A stretch of 64,000 nucleotides of DNA. Origin: Chitinophagia bacterium (lineage in GTDB: Bacteria; Bacteroidota; Bacteroidia; Chitinophagales; Chitinophagaceae). Of this stretch, positions 53,117-62,096 are shown one piece after another; the stretch's first letter is position 1, and every line of letters begins with the position of its first letter. The stretch is taken from positions 1 through 64,000 of the forward strand of contig JAJPJP010000422.1 in assembly GCA_021324175.1 (NCBI GenBank), in the 5' to 3' direction. The notes under the pieces were generated by a model. That model was not told the DNA's origin. It saw nothing but the letters and a program-made list of their open reading frames with translations, and did no database searches. A program made the translations under genes and the position numbers.

Positions 53117-53156
53117 TGTGAATTGCCTGTGAATAACTGTGGATATTTGTGAATAA
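53117..53156 (-). promoter_or_regulatory. Tandem DnaA-box array between mraZ and the DUF3052 gene
   Basis: TGTGAATAA (53128-53136 and 53148-53156) is the complement of a consensus DnaA box TTATnCACA. TGTGGATAT (53138-53146) differs at one position, and TGTGAATTG (53117-53125) at two. The first three are spaced 10 bp apart with 1-bp gaps, and the outer one 11 bp away. A further one-mismatch box in the other orientation (TTTTCCACA) is at 53045-53053, and the region between is AT-rich. This could be an origin candidate or a DnaA-regulated control region. Confidence 0.6.
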
Positions 53157-53172
53157 CACTAAAATCGTAGCT

Positions 53173-53583
53173 ATGGCGACCGTAGGTTACTCGGGTAAAC
53201 CCCTGTTTAATAAGCTGGGTATCAAGGAGGATATGAGGGTTTTGCTGATCGGTCAGCCCCAGGATTATTTTTCGATTCTTGAAGTCGATATTTCTAATCA
53301 AATTGTCCCTCCTCATATGAATCCGGATTTCGTCCATATTTTTGCCCGCACACAACATGAATATGAGGTCGCATTGTCAAGGCTCAAAAACAAATATGCG
53401 GCAAATCCGAAGATGATTATATGGGTTTCCTGGCATAAGAAATCAGCGAAAATACCCACTGACCTAACCGAGGATACCATTCGGAATTACGCATTAAAAA
53501 ATGACCTCGTGGATATTAAGGTTTGTGCTGTCAGCGAGCAATGGAGCGGCCTGAAGCTGGTCGTTTCAAAGTCAAAACGCTAG
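53173..53583 (+). CDS. DUF3052 family protein
   Basis: A 136-residue protein. The ATG at 53173 is preferred to the GTG at 53149, which overlaps the DnaA-box array. It matches the DUF3052 pattern: YSGKPLFNKLGIKEDMRVLL at the start, VHIFARTQHEYEVALSRLK in the middle, and ALKNDLVDIKVCAVSEQWSGLKLV at the end. Function is unknown. It diverges from mraZ and lies 41 bp before queA. Confidence 0.78.
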   Translation: MATVGYSGKPLFNKLGIKEDMRVLLIGQPQDYFSILEVDISNQIVPPHMNPDFVHIFARTQHEYEVALSRLKNKYAANPKMIIWVSWHKKSAKIPTDLTEDTIRNYALKNDLVDIKVCAVSEQWSGLKLVVSKSKR

Positions 53584-53624
53584 TTCAAAAACTACCTTAA
53601 TGGCAGCAGTTGGCTGTTTTTCAT

Positions 53625-54860
53625 ATGCATCCGAAAGATATACGCATCGCCGAATTCGATTACTTACTTCCTGATGAATTAATTTCTCGCTATCCCCTCC
53701 CTGAAAGAGATGCGTCACGGATCCTCGCTTACGACCATGCACATATTGAGACCGATGTTTTCCGCAATCTGGCGTCGCGGATTCCGGCTGCATCACTCAT
53801 GATCTTCAATGACACTCGCGTCTTTGCAGCGAGGGTAAAATTTCAAAAGCCTTCAGGAGGCATCATTGAAATCTTTTGTCTTGAACCCGTCGGGCATTCC
53901 ATGAGTCTTTCGCAGTCCATGCATGAGGGCGCACCCGTTGAATGGAAATGCCTTGTTGGAGGCGCCTCCAAATGGAAGCATGGCATGATCCTGTCAAAAT
54001 CAGTGATCGACAATGGAAAATCTTATTCCTTGCGCGCATCATTCGTCGCAAAACTGGAAGACTGTTTTGTGATTCGCTTTGATTGGACGCCCGGCGCAAT
54101 TCCATTTTCGGAGATTATCCGTTATTTCGGCGAAACGCCCCTCCCTCCCTATATCCGAAGGAATGTGGAGATCAGCGATCGCGAAAGATACCAAACGATT
54201 TATGCTTCTGCGGAAGGATCGGTCGCAGCCCCAACAGCAGGATTGCACTTTACCAAAAATGTTATTCAATCGTTGGACGAAAAAAAAATTATTAGGGATT
54301 TTGTCACGCTCCATGTAGGAGCAGGGACCTTCAAGCCGGTTAAATCAGCCTTGCTCGCCGGTCATGAGATGCACGAAGAATATATGGAAGTTAGCATTCA
54401 TTGCATTCGGTCTGTCATAGACCATTGCAGCCGCGAAGTAGTCGCCGTAGGCACCACTTCACTGAGAACGCTTGAAAGCGTTTATTGGATTGGACAAAAA
54501 TTGGTCGCAGGTATTCCGTTCGATCCTGAAGAAATTGCCGTCGAACAATGGTATCCTTATGAGCCGCGATCCAAAGAGCCAACGTTGTGGGAATCGCTCG
54601 AAGCTCTTGCGGGCTGGATGAAATCAAGAAATAAAGAGCGGCTGATTACGCGAACACGGCTGCTTATAGCTCCTCCATACCGTTTCAGGATCGTAAATCG
54701 GTTGATCACTAATTTTCATCAGCCAAATTCGACGTTGCTGATCCTGGTCGCCGCTTTCGTCGGGAAGGACTGGAAAAAAATTTACGAGTATGCCGTGCGG
54801 GAAAAATTCAGATTTCTAAGCTATGGCGACGCTTGTTTGTTGTCTTCCGTCAATTCGTGA
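53625..54860 (+). CDS. queA: S-adenosylmethionine:tRNA ribosyltransferase-isomerase
   Basis: QueA converts preQ1-34 tRNA to epoxyqueuosine using the ribose of S-adenosylmethionine. The ATG at 53625 is preferred to the TTG at 53610. The 411-residue protein has FDYLLPDELISRYPLPERDASRIL, IFNDTRVFAARV, GETPLPPYIRR, SVAAPTAGLHFTK, VTLHVGAGTFKPV and ITNFHQPNSTLLILVAAF. It works in the same pathway as tgt (12678-13817). Its last 40 bases overlap the end of the convergent histidine-kinase gene. Confidence 0.95.
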   Translation: MHPKDIRIAEFDYLLPDELISRYPLPERDASRILAYDHAHIETDVFRNLASRIPAASLMIFNDTRVFAARVKFQKPSGGIIEIFCLEPVGHSMSLSQSMHEGAPVEWKCLVGGASKWKHGMILSKSVIDNGKSYSLRASFVAKLEDCFVIRFDWTPGAIPFSEIIRYFGETPLPPYIRRNVEISDRERYQTIYASAEGSVAAPTAGLHFTKNVIQSLDEKKIIRDFVTLHVGAGTFKPVKSALLAGHEMHEEYMEVSIHCIRSVIDHCSREVVAVGTTSLRTLESVYWIGQKLVAGIPFDPEEIAVEQWYPYEPRSKEPTLWESLEALAGWMKSRNKERLITRTRLLIAPPYRFRIVNRLITNFHQPNSTLLILVAAFVGKDWKKIYEYAVREKFRFLSYGDACLLSSVNS

Positions 54861-56233
54861 TTCGTTCGGAAGGGAAAATCAAGTGTAAAGGTGGTCCCCT
54901 TGCCGATGGTGCTTTCGACGCGAATTTTTCCATGGTGCGCATCGACCATCGTCTTGACGTAACTCAAACCAAGCCCGAATCCTTTTACATTATGAAGATT
55001 TCCGGTGTGCGCGCGATAGAATTTTTCGAAAATGCGCCGTTGGGTTTCTTTATTCATTCCAATCCCGTTGTCTTCGATGCGAAGAACGAAATTCTTATTG
55101 CTGCTGTGCGTCGTTACCGCGATGTGGACGTGGTCCCTTGAATATTTTACGGCGTTGTCAATAAGGTTGGAAACGAGGCTGGTGAAATGCACTTCATCGA
55201 CCATGAGCTGGTCGTTGGAAGCATTCAGATGCAGTTCCGCTTTGCCGTGTTTGTCCTCCAATTGCAGCTTAAAATTATCGACGACGTCTTTTATTATTTC
55301 GTGGACATGGACGGGAAAGAGATTCATTTGCATCTCGTTGCGATCTAATAGCGCCGCCTGCAGGATAGTTTCCACCTGCTTATTCATGCGTTTGTTTTCT
55401 TCCTTGATAATGCTGCTGAAATAATTTGATTTTTGCTTGTCCTGCGAGACTTTCTCATTACGTAAGGCGTCAACTGCCAATGAAATCGTGGCCAGAGGAG
55501 TCTTGAACTCATGCGTCATGTTGTTGATGAAGTCATTTTTAATCTCGCTGATTTTCTTTTGCTGCAATAGTGTGCGCACCGTGAGGTAAAATGCAGCGAT
55601 GATGACCAGCGTAAAGAAAATCGCAAACATGATCATCACGCGCAGGTCCTTAAGCACGATGCTTTTAAAATTCGGCACAACTACGCAAAGGGCCTCTTCG
55701 GGAGTCAGGTTGTTTATCAGCGTGCCGCTCGCTTCCTGCAGAAGATAAACCGTTGCCGAATTATGGATCGTATCCTCGGCTACCTGGATAAAATTGGGTG
55801 AATGCAATTCGTAGGTGATCAAATTAAAGTCTGAACTGATGCCGAATTCAAAGCGCGTATTTTTCAGCCCGACATTGTTGAACGCTTTCTGGAGTTTTTC
55901 CGCGATTTCGTTTACTGTAAACCGTTGGGCGATCGTCGTTGGTTTAAGCAACTCATTGAAAATTTGGTCCGTCGGATGAAATGCTTCGCCCGGTTTAAAA
56001 CGGAAATTCTTGATGCTTGGGAAAGTCGCTTTTTGTTGTGCCAGTTCCACGCCCACGCTCGCAATCGCATTGGAGACTTTTTCTCTGAGCTGTTCTTCCT
56101 TGTTCTCCACCATCGTTCGAACCCAATTGACCTGGATATAGATGATTCCAATAAGGGACAGCGTGATGAGTAAGATAATGACAGGAAAAATTTTTTTCAC
56201 CGGCTGCTTTTTTTGTTCGCTGCCCGCTCGCAC
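54821..56233 (-). CDS. Membrane sensor histidine kinase
   Basis: A 470-residue sensor kinase starting at GTG 56233. It has two membrane helices (IFPVIILLITLSLIGIIYIQV at 15-35 and VMIMFAIFFTLVIIAAFYL near 205-225) around a sensor domain of about 165 residues I do not recognise, then HisKA with MTHEFKTPLATISLA (the phospho-acceptor His), and HATPase with N-box LIDNAVKYS, G1 DNGIGMN and G2 GFGLGLSYVKTMV. No response regulator is adjacent, so it is an orphan here. Its 3' end overlaps queA by 40 bp. Confidence 0.92.
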   Translation of the reverse strand: MRAGSEQKKQPVKKIFPVIILLITLSLIGIIYIQVNWVRTMVENKEEQLREKVSNAIASVGVELAQQKATFPSIKNFRFKPGEAFHPTDQIFNELLKPTTIAQRFTVNEIAEKLQKAFNNVGLKNTRFEFGISSDFNLITYELHSPNFIQVAEDTIHNSATVYLLQEASGTLINNLTPEEALCVVVPNFKSIVLKDLRVMIMFAIFFTLVIIAAFYLTVRTLLQQKKISEIKNDFINNMTHEFKTPLATISLAVDALRNEKVSQDKQKSNYFSSIIKEENKRMNKQVETILQAALLDRNEMQMNLFPVHVHEIIKDVVDNFKLQLEDKHGKAELHLNASNDQLMVDEVHFTSLVSNLIDNAVKYSRDHVHIAVTTHSSNKNFVLRIEDNGIGMNKETQRRIFEKFYRAHTGNLHNVKGFGLGLSYVKTMVDAHHGKIRVESTIGKGTTFTLDFPFRTNHELTEDNKQASP

Positions 56234-56446
56234 CCGTACCGGGCCCTAACGGTATTTCGACTGTTTGCAAAATTATTGAATTGGCAGATTGTTTGTCTTT
56301 TTTTATGCAGGCGGCCGATGCCTATTTAACGAAGGTTTCACAGAAAAATCCTGCTCTGAAACAAACCTGCATGACCCCGGCCAATGCCCGTCAGCAACTG
56401 CTCATTTCCATAGTCATAATTGAAGAAGTTTGACTAATTTACGGGC

Positions 56447-56998
56447 ATGGAAAGTCCTGGAGCTGGTATATTACTGATCGCCGATCCGTTTTTAAAAGAT
56501 CCAAACTTTAAAAGGACCGTAGTGTTCCTTTGTGAGCATAAAGAGGAAGGTAGTTTCGGGTTTGTGCTAAATAAAAGTTATAATCACAAACTGGATGAAT
56601 TGGTCAGCGGAGCCGAAGACCTGAAAATTGACGTGTATTTCGGCGGCCCCGTTCAGATGGACACCATACATTTTTTGCATACCTATCCTGACAAGATTCC
56701 GGGGAGTTACGAAATAACTAATGGCGTTCATTGGGGAGGTGATTTTGAAATGGCCATATCGCTGCTCCGCGCTGGCGAAATCGACCGAAACAGAATTCGC
56801 TTTTTTATAGGTTATTCGGGCTGGGGAGTCGGCCAGCTTGATGATGAGCTAAAGGAAAAATCCTGGCTGACGGTTCAGGCTACCCGAAAACTCGTCTTCC
56901 ACAAACAAATGGATGAAATCTGGAAAGAAGCGCTGAGGATGCTCGGTGGCGACTATGAGGTCCTGATCAATTATCCTACTGACCCCACGCTGAATTAG
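56447..56998 (+). CDS. YqgE/AlgH family protein
   Basis: A 183-residue member of the UPF0301 family. Motifs: GAGILLIADPFLKDPNFKRTVVFLCEH at the start, GFVLNKSYN, VYFGGPVQMDTIHFLH, and FFIGYSGWGVGQLDDELKEKSWL. Its function is unsettled; the name AlgH comes from an alginate-linked locus in Pseudomonas. It stands alone between two minus-strand genes, 7 bp from the atpC stop, and no promoter is recognised. Confidence 0.9.
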   Translation: MESPGAGILLIADPFLKDPNFKRTVVFLCEHKEEGSFGFVLNKSYNHKLDELVSGAEDLKIDVYFGGPVQMDTIHFLHTYPDKIPGSYEITNGVHWGGDFEMAISLLRAGEIDRNRIRFFIGYSGWGVGQLDDELKEKSWLTVQATRKLVFHKQMDEIWKEALRMLGGDYEVLINYPTDPTLN

Positions 56999-57005
56999 AC
57001 GATCA

Positions 57006-57269
57006 TCAGGTCGTTTCTGGTTCCTTTGCGCTTTCGACCAGCACTGTTACGCGATTGTTGATAACTTCGACAAACCCGTTTTGAATGTCGTAAAGAGCCA
57101 GGTGGTTGCTCTTGTCCTTAAGAACTTTCAGGCGGCCGGCCTTCAAGGCGCTTATTAGCGGCGCATGTTTGTCAAGTACTTCGAAAAATCCGCCGATGCC
57201 CGGGAGTTGGACCCCATAAACATCACCGCTGAATAATTTTTTTTCCGGAGTAAGTATTTCTAGGTTCAT
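57006..57269 (-). CDS. atpC: ATP synthase epsilon subunit, short form
   Basis: The epsilon subunit of the F1 central stalk. At 87 residues it has only the beta-sandwich domain: LEILTPEKKLFSGDVYGVQLPGIGGFFEVLDKHAPLISAL, then the second strand set ending VEVINNRVTVLVESA. The C-terminal two-helix arm of E. coli epsilon is absent, as often in Bacteroidota, so it should lack that arm's inhibitory brake. It follows atpD by 46 bp. The other ATP synthase genes are elsewhere. Confidence 0.92.
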   Translation of the reverse strand: MNLEILTPEKKLFSGDVYGVQLPGIGGFFEVLDKHAPLISALKAGRLKVLKDKSNHLALYDIQNGFVEVINNRVTVLVESAKEPETT

Positions 57270-57315
57270 CTTGGTTGATCGTCTTTTGGCTTGTTAATCC
57301 GTATTGCCGCAGCAT

Positions 57316-58911
<1,596 letters not shown>

Positions 58912-58930
58912 TCATTTGCAGTTATCTCGT

Positions 58931-58938
58931 TATTTTTG
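58931..58938 (+). promoter_or_regulatory. Candidate -7 element for the GNAT-like gene (TATTTTTG)
   Basis: TATTTTTG lies 12 nt before the start at 58950, a very short leader. A TTTG occurs only 12 nt upstream, so the -33 box is uncertain. Confidence 0.4.
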
Positions 58939-58949
58939 CCCTTTTACTC

Positions 58950-60113
58950 ATGGAATTAATTGAAGTAAATGATAGCAAATCCGCGAGAGATTTTCTCCGT
59001 GTAAATGTTGAGCTGAACAGCATTGATCCCAACTATATCCGGCCGTTGGACAAAGACATCAACGAAGTATTTGATCGCAGAAAAAACAAGGCGTTTCGTT
59101 TTGGCGAATGCGCGCGCTGGATATTGAGAAATGATGAAGGAAAAATGATCGGACGCATCGCGGCTTTTGTCAACACAAAATACAAGAATAAAGGTGACGA
59201 TGTGCCGGTTGGTGGCATTGGTTTTTTTGACTGCATCAATAACCAGGATGCTGCAGATAAGTTGTTCGACGTTGCGAGACATTGGTTGACAGCCAGGGGC
59301 ATGGAGGCTATGGACGGACCCATCAATTTTGGCGAGAGAGACCGCTGGTGGGGTCTTGTTGTCCAGGGTTTCGACCCGCCGCTCTATTGCATGAATTATA
59401 ACCCTCCATTTTACCAGGTGCTTTTTGAGACTTATGGTTTCAAAAACTTTTTCAACCAGGTTTGTTTTGGATTGCGAGTCGCTGACCGTGTTGCCCAAAA
59501 GTTCTACGACAGGCACCAGGCATGTGCCAAAGATCCCAATTTCTCATCAAAACATATCCGCAAGAGGGAATTGAAGCAGTTTGCGAAGGATTTTACCATC
59601 ATCTATAACAAGTCTTTCGCGGGCCACGGCGGCATGAAAGAGTTGGCAGAACCGGTTGTCCAGAAAATGTTCCAGTCCATGAAAGCGGTTATCGATGAAA
59701 AGATCAGCTGGTTTGCATATTATAAAGGTGAGCCGGTTGCGATGTGGATCAATCTCCCGGACCTGAACCAGTGGTTCAAGTACCTGGACGGCAATTTCGA
59801 TGCGTTGCACAAATTGCAGTTCTTTTGGCTGAAAATGACCAAGAAGTGTAGCAAGTTCGTCGGACTCGCCTTCGGGCTTGTTCCTGAATTTCAGGGTAAA
59901 GGCGTCGACAGCTACCTGATCATGGAAGGCGCTGAGGTTATCCAATCTGAAGCCCTTTATGACTCATATGAAATGCAATGGATTGGTGAGTTCAACCCCA
60001 AAATGATCAATATCGCCGAAAACCTGCCGACCCACCGCAGCCGGATCCTGACGACCTACCGGTATCATTTTGACCAAACAAAAGAGTTCAAGCGGCACCC
60101 CTTTCTTGCTTAA
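58950..60113 (+). CDS. GNAT-fold N-acyltransferase-like protein
   Basis: A 387-residue protein of unknown substrate, common in Bacteroidota. The N-terminal half (FGECARWILRNDEGKMIGRIAAFVN) looks like a diverged acyltransferase fold, and NFGERDRWWGLVVQGFDPPLYCMNYNPPFY is a highly conserved block. The C-terminal half has a GNAT-type motif A, LAFGLVPEFQGKGVDSYLIMEG (QxxGxG-like, binding acyl-CoA), then HRSRILTTYRYHF. No neighbour suggests a substrate. It is divergent from atpD. Confidence 0.75.
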   Translation: MELIEVNDSKSARDFLRVNVELNSIDPNYIRPLDKDINEVFDRRKNKAFRFGECARWILRNDEGKMIGRIAAFVNTKYKNKGDDVPVGGIGFFDCINNQDAADKLFDVARHWLTARGMEAMDGPINFGERDRWWGLVVQGFDPPLYCMNYNPPFYQVLFETYGFKNFFNQVCFGLRVADRVAQKFYDRHQACAKDPNFSSKHIRKRELKQFAKDFTIIYNKSFAGHGGMKELAEPVVQKMFQSMKAVIDEKISWFAYYKGEPVAMWINLPDLNQWFKYLDGNFDALHKLQFFWLKMTKKCSKFVGLAFGLVPEFQGKGVDSYLIMEGAEVIQSEALYDSYEMQWIGEFNPKMINIAENLPTHRSRILTTYRYHFDQTKEFKRHPFLA

Positions 60114-60206
60114 ATGTTTTGAATAAACAATCAGGCAGGCAGGGAAATCTTTGCTATTATTGCAATCCCGGAAAACTGGTTCGGCTTTCCGCATGTTATA
60201 CTCACT

Positions 60207-61997
60207 ATGGAGAAATTTGTCGTTTCAGCGAGAAAGTACCGGCCGCAGAATTTTTCAACGGTTGTCGGGCAGCGTCATATAACCACCACGTTAAAAAACG
60301 CCATCAAAAACGGGCAGCTTGCTCATGCCTTTCTTTTTTGCGGCCCGCGTGGTGTCGGAAAGACTACCTGCGCGCGGATCCTTGCCAAGACCATAAACTG
60401 CACGAACCCCACGCCCGACGGGGAAGCCTGCAATGCGTGTGCTTCCTGCCTCTCCTTTAATGAAGGCACCTCACTGAATATTCATGAACTTGATGCGGCG
60501 TCGAACAACTCAGTCGATGATATCCGGACGCTGGTGGAGCAGATTCGATTTACTCCCCAGGCCGGTAAGTACAAGGTTTATATAATCGACGAAGTGCATA
60601 TGCTGAGTTCATCGGCTTTTAACGCTTTTCTAAAGACCCTCGAAGAACCGCCGGCATACGCCATTTTTATCCTGGCTACCACGGAAAAGCATAAGATTCT
60701 ACCGACGATCCTTAGCCGCTGTCAGATATTTGATTTCAAAAGAATTACGCTGTCCGACACAGTGAAGCATCTCGCGGAAATCTGTGAGGTCGAGAGCATC
60801 ACTGCGCAACCGGATGCACTGCAGGTTATTGCGCAGAAGAGTGAAGGATGCATGCGGGATGCTTTGAGTATCCTGGACAAGATTGTCAGCTTTACCAACG
60901 GGGAGGTAACCTATCAGAACACCCTGGAGCAACTGAATATCCTTGACGACGAATACTATTTCAAGCTCGTTGAAGCGATGCTCAACCAGAAGCTCGCCGA
61001 TGCGCTTCTTTTATATGATGACATCAACAGGAAAGGTTTTGAAGGTGACCTTGTCGTCAACGGCCTCAGCGAGTTCCTGCGGAACCTCCTTATTTGTAAA
61101 GACGAAAAAGTAGCAAGGCTTCTTGAAGTGGTGGAAAGCTACCGGGAAAAATACGCCGAAGTCGCTGCATCGACTGACGGGGAATATTTGGTTACCGCTT
61201 TGAACGTCCTGAATGAAACGGAAATCAACTACAAGGCTGCGAGAAACAAACGTCTGCACGTCGAGCTCGCCTTGATCAAACTTTGTTACCTCCGGCAGGT
61301 ACTTGACCTTACAAAATACTCCGATGTCGCCGGTCGAAAAAAGCCCGCTGAACCGGTTCGCCCCGTCTCCTTCAGGATCATTCGACCAATTGAAATCGCG
61401 CAACAAAAACCCGCGACAAAGAGAAGCAGACCGCCAACGGTAGAATCTGATTCGCCGAAACTTATAATCGAGGAGGAGAGACCTGCACCCCCACCCGTCC
61501 GGGATAGTGAACCCGTACTGGTCGAGGCGCATAAGCCCGCCGTGGCCACGATGGGGGCGCTGAATAAGATTCGCGAGCAGCTGGCTAATCGTAAGGTGGC
61601 TGCTGGTGGAGAAGTGTCAAAACCCCTTGACCACGAGACACTGCTTGAAACTTGGAATCAGTACACTGCGCAACTTGTGCAGGCCAAAAGTTCGGCGGCG
61701 AAAAGTTTTGAACTCGCGGAGCTTGTCATCAAAAATGAGACCCTTGTTGAAATCATCAGCAATAACAGCCTTGAACAAAAGTTTATTGAACAGGAAAAAC
61801 GCAGTTTTTCGGACTTCATCCAAAAAGGTTTCAACAACAAAAAGCTAGTTTTCAGTGTGAGTGTCAGGGAATCTGCAGCCCAGGCAGAAAAAGAACCCCT
61901 CATACTCAGCAAACGTGACCAGTACGAGAAAATAATAGAAAAATACCCCCTGGTCGAAGAATTGAGAAACCGGCTTAGATTGGAACTCGATTACTGA
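60207..61997 (+). CDS. dnaX: DNA polymerase III subunit tau (and probable gamma)
   Basis: Clamp-loader ATPase of the replicative polymerase. The 596-residue protein has Walker A GPRGVGKTTCARIL at 46-59, a zinc site of four Cys (65-81), Walker B IIDEVHMLSSSAFNAFLKTLEEPP, sensor 1 ILATTEKHKILPTILSRC, and domains II-III to about 370; a Pro/Lys/Glu-rich linker and a C-terminal domain follow. A slippery heptamer A-AAA-AAG (61337-61343) lies in the zero frame at residues 377-379, and the -1 frame meets TGA two codons later. This would give a 381-residue gamma-like product besides tau. Confidence 0.96.
   Translation: MEKFVVSARKYRPQNFSTVVGQRHITTTLKNAIKNGQLAHAFLFCGPRGVGKTTCARILAKTINCTNPTPDGEACNACASCLSFNEGTSLNIHELDAASNNSVDDIRTLVEQIRFTPQAGKYKVYIIDEVHMLSSSAFNAFLKTLEEPPAYAIFILATTEKHKILPTILSRCQIFDFKRITLSDTVKHLAEICEVESITAQPDALQVIAQKSEGCMRDALSILDKIVSFTNGEVTYQNTLEQLNILDDEYYFKLVEAMLNQKLADALLLYDDINRKGFEGDLVVNGLSEFLRNLLICKDEKVARLLEVVESYREKYAEVAASTDGEYLVTALNVLNETEINYKAARNKRLHVELALIKLCYLRQVLDLTKYSDVAGRKKPAEPVRPVSFRIIRPIEIAQQKPATKRSRPPTVESDSPKLIIEEERPAPPPVRDSEPVLVEAHKPAVATMGALNKIREQLANRKVAAGGEVSKPLDHETLLETWNQYTAQLVQAKSSAAKSFELAELVIKNETLVEIISNNSLEQKFIEQEKRSFSDFIQKGFNNKKLVFSVSVRESAAQAEKEPLILSKRDQYEKIIEKYPLVEELRNRLRLELDY
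61337..61351 (+). other. Probable programmed -1 frameshift site in dnaX
   Basis: The heptamer A-AAA-AAG at 61337-61343 is in phase (codons CGA-AAA-AAG). After a -1 slip the next codons are GCC, CGC and TGA (61349-61351), so translation would stop at residue 381, right after domain III. E. coli dnaX uses the same heptamer at the same kind of position. CCGGT/ACCGG pairing (61330-61334 with 61352-61356) encloses the site, and a weaker CTGAA/TTCAG stem (61348-61352 with 61371-61375) lies downstream. Confidence 0.7.
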
Positions 61998-62049
61998 TTA
62001 CTAACTTCCTTGGAAATAGCTTCATTTGTGTTAAATCGGACCCTCCTGT

Positions 62050-62080
62050 TTTGAGATACACATAAATGGTTGGAAATTTG
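62050..62080 (+). promoter_or_regulatory. Near-consensus promoter of the GH18-deacetylase gene
   Basis: TTTG (62050-62053) and GAAATTTG (62073-62080) are 19 nt apart; the -7 box has one mismatch (G for T). The ATG at 62097 follows 16 nt later. Confidence 0.5.
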
Positions 62081-62096
62081 CACTTCGAAAAACGCC

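Noticed and set aside
57006-57269. epsilon subunit looks truncated
   Set aside because: A short epsilon without the helical arm is common in this phylum; the ORF is intact.
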